Shown here: one piece after another, positions 25,281 through 33,734 of the stretch
Layout: every line of letters starts with the position of its first letter
Position numbering within the stretch: position 1 is the first letter of the stretch
Source: DASTFY01 sp963769115
GTDB taxonomy: Bacteria; Actinomycetota; Acidimicrobiia; Acidimicrobiales; Ilumatobacteraceae
Assembly: GCA_963769115.1 (NCBI GenBank)
Contig: CAVYKN010000002.1
Span: 62,001 to 126,000 of the forward strand
Length of the DNA: 64,000 nt
Reading direction: 5' to 3'
Position numbers and translations under genes: made by a program
The notes under the pieces: model-generated
What the model saw: the letters and a program-made list of their open reading frames with translations, nothing else
Databases searched by the model: none
What the model was told of the DNA's origin: nothing

Positions 25281-26528
25281 TCAGGACGTCGCCGGCTTGG
25301 GCTCCCGGGGCAGGCCGAGCACCCGCTCACCGACGATGTTGCGCTGGATCTCCGCCGTACCGCCCCAGATCGTCTCGGACCGGGAGAAGAAGAACGCCGA
25401 CACCATCGAGCTGACCGGGTAGGCCTCCCGGCCGCGGTGGCGCTGGTTGCCGGGCCACGACGTCCCCTCGGGCCCGACCGTCGACAGGAGCGACTCCGCG
25501 CCGTAGATGTCGACCGCCACCTCCATGGCATCGCGGTGCATCTCCGACCAGAACATCTTGTTCGTCGCCCCCAACGCGCCGACGCCCGGGTCCTTGCGCC
25601 CCTGCACGGCGGCGCTCAGGCTGCGGAGCCCGTTGATGCGCAGGATCTGGATCTTCGTGTAGTAGCCGGTGAGCGCCTGGCGCAGCAGGGGATCCGTCAG
25701 CCGTCCCCGCTGCCGGGCGGCGTCGACCATCAGCGAGAACTCCTCCTCGAAGCGCCGGTAGCCGGTCGTGGCGGACATGCCCCGCTCGTGGGCCAGCGTC
25801 GTGTTGGCGACCACCCACCCGTTGTTGACCCCGCCCACCACGTTGTCCTTGGGGCAGCGGGCGCCGTCGAAGAAGACCTCGTTGAACTCCGCCGTGCCGT
25901 CGGGCTGGGTGATCGGCCGCACCTCGATCCCCGGCTGCTTCATGGGGACGAGCAGGTACGAGATGCCGTGGTGCTTGGCGGCGTCGGGATCCGTGCGCGC
26001 CAGCAGGAAGATGTAGTCGGCGTGCTGCGCCTGCGTCGTCCAGACCTTCTGACCGGTGATCACCCACTCCTCGCCGTCGAGCACCGCGGTCGTCTTCAGG
26101 CTGGCCAGGTCCGAGCCGCTGTTCGGCTCGCTGAAGCCCTGGCACCAGCGCATCTCGCCCCGCAGGATCTTGGGCAGGAACTCAGTCTTCTGCTCCTCGG
26201 TCCCCCACTGCAGGATGGTCGGACCGACCAGCGTGTCGCCGAAGAAGTCGGCCCGGAGCGGCGCCTTGGCGCGTGCGAACTCCTCGGCGAGGACGACGTT
26301 CTCCATGATCGAGAGGTTCTTGCCGCCGTACTCCTCGGGCCAGCTGGCGCAGATCCAGCCGCCCTCGTACAGGCGCTTGGGCCAGTCCTCGTTGAACGCC
26401 CGCCGCCCCTCGGGGCTCAGCTCGAAGCCCGTGTCGAACCAGCCGTCGGGGAGGTTGTCCTCCAGCCACGACCTGATCTCCTTGCGGAACGCTTCGGCTT
26501 CGGGCGGGTAGGTGAGCTCCATGCCCAT
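25281..26528 (-). CDS. Acyl-CoA dehydrogenase
   Basis: This is an FAD-dependent acyl-CoA dehydrogenase of 415 residues. It has the N-terminal helical domain (FRKEIRSWLEDNLPDGW, WPEEYGG), the FAD-binding strand domain (WCQGFSEPNSGSDLASLKT, WVITGQKVWTTQAQHADY) and the C-terminal helices ending in TIWGGTAEIQRNIVGERVLGLP. The sequence style fits the FadE subgroup used for branched or steroid side chains. The catalytic base cannot be placed by eye. A perfect palindrome lies two bases upstream of the start, suggesting local repressor control and a very short leader. Confidence 0.92.
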   Translation of the reverse strand: MGMELTYPPEAEAFRKEIRSWLEDNLPDGWFDTGFELSPEGRRAFNEDWPKRLYEGGWICASWPEEYGGKNLSIMENVVLAEEFARAKAPLRADFFGDTLVGPTILQWGTEEQKTEFLPKILRGEMRWCQGFSEPNSGSDLASLKTTAVLDGEEWVITGQKVWTTQAQHADYIFLLARTDPDAAKHHGISYLLVPMKQPGIEVRPITQPDGTAEFNEVFFDGARCPKDNVVGGVNNGWVVANTTLAHERGMSATTGYRRFEEEFSLMVDAARQRGRLTDPLLRQALTGYYTKIQILRINGLRSLSAAVQGRKDPGVGALGATNKMFWSEMHRDAMEVAVDIYGAESLLSTVGPEGTSWPGNQRHRGREAYPVSSMVSAFFFSRSETIWGGTAEIQRNIVGERVLGLPREPKPATS

Positions 26529-26530
26529 AT

Positions 26531-26548
26531 CTTGACCCGCCGGTCAAG
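26531..26548. promoter_or_regulatory. Palindromic operator at the acyl-CoA dehydrogenase start
   Basis: CTTGACC-CGCC-GGTCAAG is a perfect 7-bp inverted repeat two bases before the acyl-CoA dehydrogenase start codon. It also lies between that gene and a divergent esterase. The form TTGACC-N4-GGTCAA resembles operators of TetR-type regulators of acyl-CoA breakdown. No such regulator is encoded next to it. Confidence 0.5.
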
Positions 26549-26624
26549 GCCAGTCGAGCCGGCACGTCGAGCCGCCCGTGCCGCTGTGCGGCCGATGGGC
26601 GATGTGCAGTGCCAGACTCCGGGC

Positions 26625-27533
26625 ATGGCGCTCCACCCGCAGGCCCAGGAGGTGCTCGAGGCGATGGCCGCCCTCGGCGAGCCGCCGGTCCACGAGGACA
26701 CCCCGACCCAGGCCCGGGCCCGACGGGAAGCCCGCATCCGCCCGCCCACCGAGGAGATCCACGAGCGGCGCGATGTCGATGCCGGCGGCGTCCCCGGCCG
26801 TCTCTACCGGCCGTCGGACGACAGCGGGCTCGGGTTGCTCGTGTTCTTCCACGGCGGCGGCTGGGTGCTCGGCTCGCTCGACGGTCACGACAACGTCTGC
26901 CGGGCCCTCGCCAACCGGTCCGGCGCGGCCGTGCTGTCGGTCGGCTACCGGCTCGCCCCCGAGCACCCGTTCCCCGCCGCGCTGGACGATGCGGTGACGG
27001 CGACGCGCTGGGCCCACACCCACGCCGAGGCGCTCGGCGCCGATCCCGACCGTCTGGCCATCGGCGGCGACTCGGCCGGCGCCAACCTGGCCGCGGTCGT
27101 GGCCCAGCTCGGGGTGGCCCCGCTGCGGTTCCAGCTCCTCGTCTACCCGGTGACCGACGCGCGCTGTACCGCGCCGAGCCATGACGAGCACGCGGAGGGC
27201 TACCTCCTCACCTCCAAGGCCATGAGCTGGTTCGTCGACCAGTACCTGTCGGGCGGGCAGGCCGCGCCCGACGATCCGCGTGTTTCCCCGCTGCTCGCCG
27301 ACCTCGCCCTCGTCGCGTCCGCGCCCGCGGCCTGGGTGGCGACCGCCGAGTACGACCCGCTCCGCGACGACGGCACGTTCTACGCCGATCGCCTCCGGGA
27401 GGCCGGGGTCGAGGTGACCCTCGTCCACTACGACTGCATGATGCACGGCTTCGTCTCCATGGCCGACCTCGTCGACGACGGTCAGGTGGCGCTGACCGCG
27501 GCGGGCGAGGCGCTGGCCGCGGCGCTGGCCTGA
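26625..27533 (+). CDS. Alpha/beta hydrolase, hormone-sensitive-lipase type esterase
   Basis: This 302-residue esterase of the HSL (family IV) group has its oxyanion hole in HGGGW (His76 onward) and its nucleophile Ser150 in GGDSAGANLA. The catalytic Asp is in EYDPLRDDG and the His in MMHGFVSM. The N-terminal cap (LHPQAQEVLEAMAALGEPPV) and LAPEHPFPAAL are typical. ATG 26625 is chosen because conserved sequence begins there, although the frame is open far upstream. It is divergent from the acyl-CoA dehydrogenase, and both may belong to ester or lipid catabolism. Confidence 0.93.
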   Translation: MALHPQAQEVLEAMAALGEPPVHEDTPTQARARREARIRPPTEEIHERRDVDAGGVPGRLYRPSDDSGLGLLVFFHGGGWVLGSLDGHDNVCRALANRSGAAVLSVGYRLAPEHPFPAALDDAVTATRWAHTHAEALGADPDRLAIGGDSAGANLAAVVAQLGVAPLRFQLLVYPVTDARCTAPSHDEHAEGYLLTSKAMSWFVDQYLSGGQAAPDDPRVSPLLADLALVASAPAAWVATAEYDPLRDDGTFYADRLREAGVEVTLVHYDCMMHGFVSMADLVDDGQVALTAAGEALAAALA

Positions 27534-27564
27534 CGACCCGGCCCGACGGACAGCAGCCCCGACC

Positions 27565-28353
27565 GTGGATCCGGGGCCGCTGCGCGACGGCTTGACGGTG
27601 CTCGCGGGCGTGGCGACCGGGATGATGTCGGGAGCGTTCGGCGTGGGCGGGGCGGTGATCTCGACGCCGGCCATCCGCCTGCTGGGCGCCTCCGCCGCGG
27701 TGGCCGTCGGCACCACGCTCCCCTCGATCGTTCCCGGTGCCGTCAGCGGCGCCGCCCGCTACCAGCCGCAGGGACTCATCGACTGGTCGCTGGTGGCGGC
27801 GACGGTCCCGACGGGGATCGTCGCTGCGGTGGCCGGCGCGGAGCTGGCGCACGTGCTGCCGGGCGGCGGTCATCCCCTCATGGTGATGACGGCGCTCCTC
27901 CTGCTGTGGAGCGCGATCCGGCTCATCCGGGACCGGCCGTCGCGGCCACGGCCCCGTCCTGCCGTGCCGCCGACCGGTGGCCGCCGCCTCGTCGCCACCG
28001 GCGGGATCGGCGCCGCTGCCGGCCTGCTGTCCGGCCTGCTGGGGATCGGCGGCGGCGTGCTGATGGTGCCGGGCTTCCAGGGCCTCCTCGGCGTGCCCAT
28101 CAAGCGGGCGATCGCCACGTCGCTCGTCTGCGTGGGCTGCTTCGCCGTGCCGGGGACGATCACGCACTCGCTCAACGGCTCGATCGACTGGCGGTTCGCG
28201 TTCTGGCTGGCCGTGGGCGTCGTGCCCGGCGCGGCGCTGGGCGCCATCGTGGCCATCCGCGCCGACGACCACCGGCTGCGGGTGGCGTTCGGGTCGTTCC
28301 TGGTCGTCGTCGCCGTCGCCTACGGGGCCGGCGAGGTGGCGGCGCTGCTTTGA
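27565..28353 (+). CDS. TauE/SafE (TSUP) family membrane permease
   Basis: This 262-residue protein starts at GTG 27565 and has about eight membrane segments in two homologous halves. Each half opens with a glycine-rich helix: ATGMMSGAFGVGGAVISTP and AAGLLSGLLGIGGGVLMVP. This is the TSUP signature, a family that exports sulfite, sulfoacetate or other organosulfur anions. The substrate is not readable. Its 3' end overlaps the convergent uracil-DNA glycosylase gene by 34 bases. Confidence 0.9.
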   Translation: MDPGPLRDGLTVLAGVATGMMSGAFGVGGAVISTPAIRLLGASAAVAVGTTLPSIVPGAVSGAARYQPQGLIDWSLVAATVPTGIVAAVAGAELAHVLPGGGHPLMVMTALLLLWSAIRLIRDRPSRPRPRPAVPPTGGRRLVATGGIGAAAGLLSGLLGIGGGVLMVPGFQGLLGVPIKRAIATSLVCVGCFAVPGTITHSLNGSIDWRFAFWLAVGVVPGAALGAIVAIRADDHRLRVAFGSFLVVVAVAYGAGEVAALL

Positions 28354-29039
28354 GCGACGGGGCTCTGAGGCGCAGAGGCCAGGACGAGCGCCCGCTGGAA
28401 GACGGCGTCCAGCATGTCCTCGGTGAGCCGGCCCGTGAACGTGTTCTGCTGGCTGGGGTGGAACGAGCACAGCACGACCCGGCCGTCGGGCAGCGGTGCC
28501 TCGACGCCGTGGCCGAAGCGCGGCCGCGGCCGCAGCCCGACGATCCCGCCAGCGCCTCGTAGGCGAACGCGCCGAGCGCGACGTAGACGCGGGCGTCGCG
28601 CAGGGCGGCGAGCTCGCGTTCCAGGAACGGCCGGCAGGTCTCCCGCTCGGCCGGCGTCGGCTTGTTGGCCGGCGGCGCGCAACGCACCGCAGCGGTGATG
28701 TAGGCGCCCGTCAGCTCCTGGCCGTCGTCGCGGTGGGTGCTGACCGGGAAGCGGGCGAGACCGGCCCGGTGGAGCGCCCGGTAGAGCCACTCGCCCGACC
28801 GGTCGCCGGTGAACACCCGCCCGGTCCGGTTGGCGCCGTGGGCGGCCGGGGCCAGGCCCACCAGGACGATCCCGGCCGCGGGGGTCGCCGAAACCGGGCA
28901 CGGCGCGGCCCCAGTAGGTCTCGTCCCGGAACGCGGCCCGCTTCTCCCTGGCCACCTGCTCGCGCCACTCCACGAGCCGGGGACAGGCCCGGCAGGCCAC
29001 GATCTCGGCCGTCACCCGATCGAGGGCACCATCGAGCAC
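28320..29039 (-). CDS. Family 5 uracil-DNA glycosylase, UdgB-like (two frame breaks)
   Basis: This enzyme removes uracil and other deaminated bases from DNA. GTG 29039 opens a frame with ACRACPRLVEW (Cys16, Cys19) and WGRAVPGFGDP. After a break near 28880 it continues with GLAPAAHGANRTGRVFTGD, the family 5 active-site region. VRCAPPANKPTP and ERETCRPF complete the four [4Fe-4S] cysteines. A second break near 28545 leads to CSFHPSQQNTFTGRLT, motif 2. The pieces form one complete protein of about 239 residues, so the breaks are likely errors. Confidence 0.87.
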   Translation of the reverse strand: MLDGALDRVTAEIVACRACPRLVEWREQVAREKRAAFRDETYWGRAVPGFGDPRGRDRPGGPGPGRPRRQPDRAGVHRRPVGRVALPGAPPGRSRPLPGQHPPRRRPGADGRLHHRCGALRAAGQQADAGRAGDLPAVPGTRARRPARRPRLRRARRVRLRGAGGIVGLRPRPRFGHGVEAPLPDGRVVLCSFHPSQQNTFTGRLTEDMLDAVFQRALVLASAPQSPVAQSSAATSPAP

Positions 29040-29080
29040 GGGTCCGACCCTACGGCCGGCGGTAGGTTGGGCGCCCGACC

Positions 29081-29725
29081 ATGCCGCGTGCCAAGCCCAC
29101 TCCGCCCACCCTCGTCCTCCTCGTCCGCCACGGTCAGACCCCGACCACGGGCAAGCACCTGCCGGGGCGGGCGCCGGGGCTCCACCTCAGCGAAGAGGGC
29201 CAGCGCCAGGCCGAGCTGGCGGCCAAGCGCATCGGCGAGCTCAAGAAGGTCGATGCCGTCTATGCCTCGCCCCTCGAACGGGCCCAGGAGACGGCGGCCC
29301 CGATCGCGGCCACTTGCGGGCTCGAGGTGCAGGTCGAACCCGGCCTGCTGGAGTGCGACTTCGGCGACTGGACCGGCGAGGAGCTGAAGGGCCTCATGAA
29401 GCGTCCCGAGTGGCGCCAGGTGCAGAGCTACCCGAGCGGCTTCCGCTTCCCGGAGGGCGAGAGCTTCTCCGGCATGCAGGTGCGCATCACGGACTGCCTG
29501 GCCGAGCTGCGGGCGCGCCATCCTGGCGGCGTGCTGGTGGCGGTCTCGCACGCCGATCCCATCAAGGCGGCGGTCACCCACGCCATGGGCGCGCACCTCG
29601 ACCTCTTCCAGCGCACGGTCATCTCCACCTGCTCGATCACGGCCATCGCCTACGGCGACGGCGGGCCCGTCGTCCTGACCGTGAACTCCACCGGCGGCTC
29701 GCTGGCCGAGCTGCGGCCCTCCTGA
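29081..29725 (+). CDS. Histidine phosphatase / phosphomutase, MSMEG_4193 family
   Basis: This 214-residue protein belongs to the histidine phosphatase (phosphoglycerate mutase-like) superfamily. The catalytic motif is LLVRHGQTP, the second active-site part is SPLERAQETA, the acid is in LLECDFGDWTGEEL and the second histidine is in VAVSHADPIKA. It heads a three-gene set with a DUF3090 protein and an SCO1664-family protein that I know as a conserved actinobacterial grouping. The natural substrate is not known to me. Confidence 0.9.
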   Translation: MPRAKPTPPTLVLLVRHGQTPTTGKHLPGRAPGLHLSEEGQRQAELAAKRIGELKKVDAVYASPLERAQETAAPIAATCGLEVQVEPGLLECDFGDWTGEELKGLMKRPEWRQVQSYPSGFRFPEGESFSGMQVRITDCLAELRARHPGGVLVAVSHADPIKAAVTHAMGAHLDLFQRTVISTCSITAIAYGDGGPVVLTVNSTGGSLAELRPS

Positions 29726-29743
29726 CCCGATGCGGACCGCGCC

Positions 29744-30320
29744 ATGAGCATGAGCCCCAGCTTCGACCTCGGCGCTGTCGACGCGTTCACGGCCGGGACC
29801 GTCGGGGCTCCCGGCCAGCGGGTCTTCTACCTCCAGGCCCGCGCCGACGGTCAGGTGGTCACCGTCAAGTGCGAGAAGCAGCAGGTGGCGGCGCTCGGCC
29901 AGTACCTGGAGCGGTTGCTGCAGGATCTGCCGGCGCCCGGCGACGGCCCCCTCCCCACGGCGCTGGAGCTGCTCGAACCCGTCGACGCCGTCTGGGTGGC
30001 GGGCCAGCTGGCCGTGGCGTGGGAAGCCGACGCCGACCGCTTCGTGGTGGTCGTCGAGGAGCTCGACCCGGACGCGGTCGAGGGCGATGACGACGACGCA
30101 CGACGAGGACGACGACGACAGCTCCGCCGGTGTCGGGCCCGATCCCATCGACTGGCTGGTCACGTTCGACCGCGGCCGGCTGCGGGTCGAGCTGTCCCGC
30201 GGGCAGGCCCTGGCCTTCGCGGCGCGGGCGGTCGAGCTGGTCGCGGCCGGGCGCCCGTCCTGCCGCTTCTGCGGCCTGCCCATCGACCCCGACGGCCATC
30301 CGTGCCCACGGATGAACTGA
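29744..30320 (+). CDS. DUF3090 family protein (one frame break)
   Basis: The N-terminal part reads SFDLGAVDAFTAGTVGAPGQ then RVFYLQARADGQVVTVKCEKQQV, diagnostic of DUF3090. An acidic stretch near 30090-30115 carries a frame break. The C-terminal part resumes with WLVTFDRGRLRVELSRGQ and ends in CRFCGLPIDPDGHPCPRMN, a zinc-ribbon-like tail with three cysteines and a histidine. Read across the break it is about 192 residues, the usual length. It lies 18 bases after the phosphomutase gene and 9 before the SCO1664-family gene. Confidence 0.88.
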
Positions 30321-30329
30321 GGTGAACTG

Positions 30330-31043
30330 ATGGCCGGCGCCTCGCCGGACCGCGCCGCGCTCAGCCTGCTGGAGTGCGGCGAGGCCGAGGTGCAAGGCCG
30401 GATGCCGTGGAGCTCCAACGCCACGTTCCTGGCCACGATCACCGACGGTGCCCGGACCTGCCAGGCGGTGTACAAGCCGGGACGGGGCGAGCGGCCGCTG
30501 TGGGACTTCCCGCACGGGCTCTACCGCCGCGAGCTGGCCGCCTACCACCTGTCGGAGGCGCTCGGCTGGGGCCTCGTGCCGCCCACCGTCATCCGGGACG
30601 GACCGCTCGGCGAGGGGTCGTTCCAGCTCTTCATCGAGGCCGACTTCGAGCAGCACTACTTCACGCTCCACGAGGCGCGGCCCGATCTGCACGCGCAGCT
30701 CCGGACGGTGTGCGCGTTCGACATCGTCGCCAACAACACCGACCGCAAGAGCGGCCACGTGCTGCTCGGTCCCGGCGACCGGATCTGGGGAGTGGATCAG
30801 GGCCTGTGCTTCTCCGCCGACTTCAAGCTGCGCACCGTCATCTGGGAGTTCGGCGGCGAGCCCGTGCCGGAGGGCCTGCTCCACGGCATCGAACGCCTGG
30901 CGACGACCGTCCCGCTCGACCTCGCGGCGCTGCTCGACGACGAGGAGATCGACGCGCTGCAGCACCGGGCGCGCCTCCTGGTGCGCAACCCGAGGTTCCC
31001 GGTCGACTCCAGCGGCCGCCGCTACCCCTGGCCCGTCATCTAG
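30330..31043 (+). CDS. SCO1664 family protein (PI3/4-kinase-like fold)
   Basis: This 237-residue protein matches the actinobacterial SCO1664 family. The N-lobe has FLATITDGARTCQAVYKPGRG. The kinase-like core has FDIVANNTDRKSGHVLLG (resembling a catalytic loop) and RIWGVDQGLCF (in place of the DFG loop). This suggests a distant phosphatidylinositol-kinase-like fold with possible ATP use. Activity is not established. It is the last gene of the trio and ends two bases before the convergent wecB stop. Confidence 0.85.
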   Translation: MAGASPDRAALSLLECGEAEVQGRMPWSSNATFLATITDGARTCQAVYKPGRGERPLWDFPHGLYRRELAAYHLSEALGWGLVPPTVIRDGPLGEGSFQLFIEADFEQHYFTLHEARPDLHAQLRTVCAFDIVANNTDRKSGHVLLGPGDRIWGVDQGLCFSADFKLRTVIWEFGGEPVPEGLLHGIERLATTVPLDLAALLDDEEIDALQHRARLLVRNPRFPVDSSGRRYPWPVI

Positions 31044-31045
31044 TC

Positions 31046-32179
31046 CTACGGACGCGCGGCGCGCCTCGACAAGGTCGGCCGGGAGAGGAGCGTCGTGATC
31101 GCGGCGAAGGATCGCAGCGATGCCGTCCCGTCGCCGTACGGCGAAGGCAGGTTCTGCAGCCGGTTGAGCAGCTGCGGGCCCTGACCCAGGAGCTGCGCGA
31201 TCCAGGCGCCGACCAGCGGCCCCGGGGGGACGAGCTGCGCGAACGTGCCCAGGATCTCGGGCCGCTCGGTGGAGTTCCGGACCACCAGCACCGGTCGCTT
31301 CAGCACGCTGGCCTCCTCCTGCACGCCGCCGGAGTCCGACACGAGGAGCGCCGAGCTGGCCGCCAGGCTCAGGAACTCGATGTAGCCGACGGGCGCCAGG
31401 ACCTGGACCTTGGCCAGGAGGCCGGACAGGCCGTTGTCCTCGATCGAAGCCCGGGTGCGGGGATGCAGGGGCAGGAGGACCGGCAGATCGCAGCGGCCGA
31501 GCTCGGACAGGATCATGCCGAGCACCTCCGGGTCGTCCACGTTCTCCGGGCGATGCAGGGTCGACAGCACGTAGCGCCCGGGCTCCAGCCCGTGCCGGGC
31601 GAGGGCGGCATGCTGCTCCGGCACCGGCGGCAGGAGATCCAGCACGGCGTCCACCACGGTGTTGCCGGTGAGGATCACCCGGTCTCCGCCGATGCCCTCG
31701 GCGGCCAGGTTCGCCCGGTTGGTCTCCGTCGGCGCGAGGCACAGGTCGGCCAGGTGGTCGACGACGATGCGGTTGTGCTCCTCGGGCATGGCCCGGTCGA
31801 AGCTGCGCAGTCCGGACTCCACGTGGATGAGGGGGATGCCGCTGGCGTTGGCGGCGAGGGCGCCGGCCAGCGCGGCGTTCGTATCGCCGTGCACCACGAC
31901 CACCTCGGGCGGGTCGGCGTTGAAGTGCTCCTCGAGGAGAAGGGTGGCGTCACCGATCTGGGAGCCGCGCCGCCGGCCACCGACCTCGAGATGCAACGAC
32001 GGTGCGCCGAGGCCGAGCTCCCGCAGGAACTGACCACTCAGGTCGTCGTCGAAGTGCTGGCCGGTGTGGATCATCCGGCCCCTGTCGCCCAGCAGCTTGA
32101 GCAACGGCATCATCTTGATCATCTCGGGACGGGTCCCGAGGACGACCGCGATGCTCCGCTCCCTCAGTAGTCCTTCCAT
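31046..32179 (-). CDS. wecB: UDP-N-acetylglucosamine 2-epimerase (non-hydrolysing)
   Basis: This enzyme interconverts UDP-GlcNAc-type and UDP-ManNAc-type sugars. ATG 32179 is chosen because GGAGGG lies upstream and conserved sequence starts with AVVLGTRPEMIKMMPLL. Other blocks are HTGQHFDDDLS, VVHGDTNAALAG, HVESGLRSFDRAMPEEHNR, TLHRPENVDD and SDSGGVQEEASVL, covering the UDP-binding and catalytic residues. It has 377 residues. It is divergent from a DegT-Gfo/Idh-acetyltransferase operon. With those genes it could instead work as a WbpI-like epimerase on a diacetamido-uronic acid nucleotide. Confidence 0.92.
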   Translation of the reverse strand: MEGLLRERSIAVVLGTRPEMIKMMPLLKLLGDRGRMIHTGQHFDDDLSGQFLRELGLGAPSLHLEVGGRRRGSQIGDATLLLEEHFNADPPEVVVVHGDTNAALAGALAANASGIPLIHVESGLRSFDRAMPEEHNRIVVDHLADLCLAPTETNRANLAAEGIGGDRVILTGNTVVDAVLDLLPPVPEQHAALARHGLEPGRYVLSTLHRPENVDDPEVLGMILSELGRCDLPVLLPLHPRTRASIEDNGLSGLLAKVQVLAPVGYIEFLSLAASSALLVSDSGGVQEEASVLKRPVLVVRNSTERPEILGTFAQLVPPGPLVGAWIAQLLGQGPQLLNRLQNLPSPYGDGTASLRSFAAITTLLSRPTLSRRAARP

Positions 32180-32205
32180 CTGCCGCCCTCCCGCTCGATC
32201 CCGCT

Positions 32206-32230
32206 GATGCCTCTTCGATGCCTCTTCGAT
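32206..32230. repeat. 11-base tandem repeat upstream of wecB
   Basis: GATGCCTCTTC occurs twice in direct tandem (32206-32216 and 32217-32227), followed by GAT of a third copy. It lies within the wecB leader, about 30-50 bases before its start. It could be slippage-prone or a protein site. Confidence 0.6.
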
Positions 32231-32364
32231 ACCGTGCCGAGGGTAACGGAGGGTGGTCATCGGTGGTCCGGCCGGTCCCGCCGAGCCCTGGCCAGAGCGG
32301 TTCTGCCCACGCTCGGTCGCCGATCGCGCTGCCCTGCGTGGTCACGTCATCACCCATTGGGACG

Positions 32365-32391
32365 GCGATCGTTGCACTTGCGAACGATCGC
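32365..32391. promoter_or_regulatory. Perfect 9-bp inverted repeat upstream of the sugar operon
   Basis: GCGATCGTT (32365-32373) and AACGATCGC (32383-32391) pair exactly around a 9-base loop, in the middle of the divergent region. This could be an operator for control of both directions, or a hairpin in the leader of the aminotransferase transcript. No regulator is encoded nearby. Confidence 0.4.
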
Positions 32392-32522
32392 GACGAGGAC
32401 GTGATCTCCCCTCGGCGGCGGAGAGGCACCCGTCTACCCTGACCCCCGTCAATTGTGCGGTCGAGGGACGGCGCTCCGCAGCGGAGGCGACGAGCGGCCC
32501 TCACGAACAGGAAGCGGGCATT

Positions 32523-33734
32523 GTGACGACTCCCCTACCCTCGGATCAGGACGCGAGCGGGCGCTCATTCGGCGACGAAGAGCTCGAGGCCCTGGCGGAG
32601 GTCCTGCGCAGCGGGACCCTGACGGCGACCAAGGGCGCCTTCACCAAGCAACTCGAGACCACGTTCGCCGAGCGGGTCGGCGTGCGCCACGCCGCTGCCT
32701 GCGCGTCGGGCAGCGCCGCCCTCCACACGGCGGTCGCCGCGCTCGACACCGAGCCCGGCGAGGAGATCATCACGACGTCGGTCACCGACATGGGCGCCAT
32801 CAGCGCCATCCTCTACCAGGGCGCCATCCCGGTCTTCGCCGACGTGGATCCCGTGACACTCAACGTCACCGCGGACACCATCGCCGACCGCATCTCGGAC
32901 CGGACGAAGGGCATCATCGTCACCCATCTCTTCGGGAACCCGTGCGAGATGGACGAGATCATGGCCCTGGCCGACGCCAAGGGCATCCCGGTCATCGAGG
33001 ACGCCGCCCAGGCGTATGGCGCCGTCTCCCAGGGCCGTCCGATCGGCTCGATGGGCGCCATCGGGTGCTTCAGCGCCCAGCAGGGCAAGCACATCACGTC
33101 CGGTGAGGGCGGCATCGTCGTCACCAACGACGACGCCTACAACCGCCGGATGCGGGTGTTCATCAACAAGGCCTGGCCCTACGGCGAGGCCAACCCGGAC
33201 CACGAGTTCCTGGCCCCGAACTACCGGATCACCGAGCTGCAGAGCGCGGTCCTCCTGGCCCAGCTCCCGAAGCTGGCCGGGCACGTGCAGGTGCGCATCG
33301 AGAACGCCGACCGCCTGAGCAAGCTGCTGGCCGACGTTCCCGGCATCAGCACGCCGGTGGTGGCCGAGGGCGACATCTGCTCGTACTGGCGCTACGCCGT
33401 CCGGGTGGATTCCGAGGTGCTGCCCGGCGGCCCCGCGGAGCTGGCCCGCCGCCTCAAGTTCTACGACATCGCCTCGGCGCCCCGGTACATCAACAAGCCG
33501 GCGTTCCGCTGCAAGGTCATCGCCGAGCAGGTCACCTTCGGCACGAGCCACTGGCCCTACGACCTGGCCCGGCCCGAGGCCATCGATTACTCGGCCGACC
33601 GCTTCCCCGGCACGTTCGGCGGGCTCGACCAGGTGCTGGTCCTCGGCTGGAACGAGAAGATGACCGACGAGCACGTCGACTTCCTCGCCCGCAGCATCGC
33701 CGCGGCCATGGCCGGCGAGGACGTGGAGGGATGA
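32523..33734 (+). CDS. DegT/DnrJ/EryC1 (WbpE-like) sugar aminotransferase
   Basis: This PLP-dependent aminotransferase of 403 residues acts on nucleotide-linked keto-sugars. GTG 32523 follows AGGAAG. RSFGDEELEALAEVLRSGTL starts the conserved region. PLP contacts are in CASGSAALHTAV, PVIEDAAQAYGA and CFSAQQGKHITSGEGG, the last holding the Schiff-base lysine. The stop overlaps the next start as ATGA. In context it fits the 3-amination step (WbpE) after a Gfo/Idh 3-oxidation. Other amino-sugars are possible. Confidence 0.9.
   Translation: MTTPLPSDQDASGRSFGDEELEALAEVLRSGTLTATKGAFTKQLETTFAERVGVRHAAACASGSAALHTAVAALDTEPGEEIITTSVTDMGAISAILYQGAIPVFADVDPVTLNVTADTIADRISDRTKGIIVTHLFGNPCEMDEIMALADAKGIPVIEDAAQAYGAVSQGRPIGSMGAIGCFSAQQGKHITSGEGGIVVTNDDAYNRRMRVFINKAWPYGEANPDHEFLAPNYRITELQSAVLLAQLPKLAGHVQVRIENADRLSKLLADVPGISTPVVAEGDICSYWRYAVRVDSEVLPGGPAELARRLKFYDIASAPRYINKPAFRCKVIAEQVTFGTSHWPYDLARPEAIDYSADRFPGTFGGLDQVLVLGWNEKMTDEHVDFLARSIAAAMAGEDVEG

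Larger units (their letters stand above)
32180..32522. other. Divergent intergenic region, wecB/degT-type operon
   Basis: These 343 bases separate the two divergent sugar genes and probably hold both promoters. I see an 11-base tandem repeat (GATGCCTCTTC twice, 32206-32227, with a third copy starting) and a perfect 9-bp inverted repeat at 32365-32391. No convincing gene is present on either strand. Confidence 0.5.

Noticed and set aside
25437..26624. Upstream extension of the esterase frame
   Set aside because: It runs antisense to the acyl-CoA dehydrogenase. Conserved esterase sequence starts at ATG 26625.
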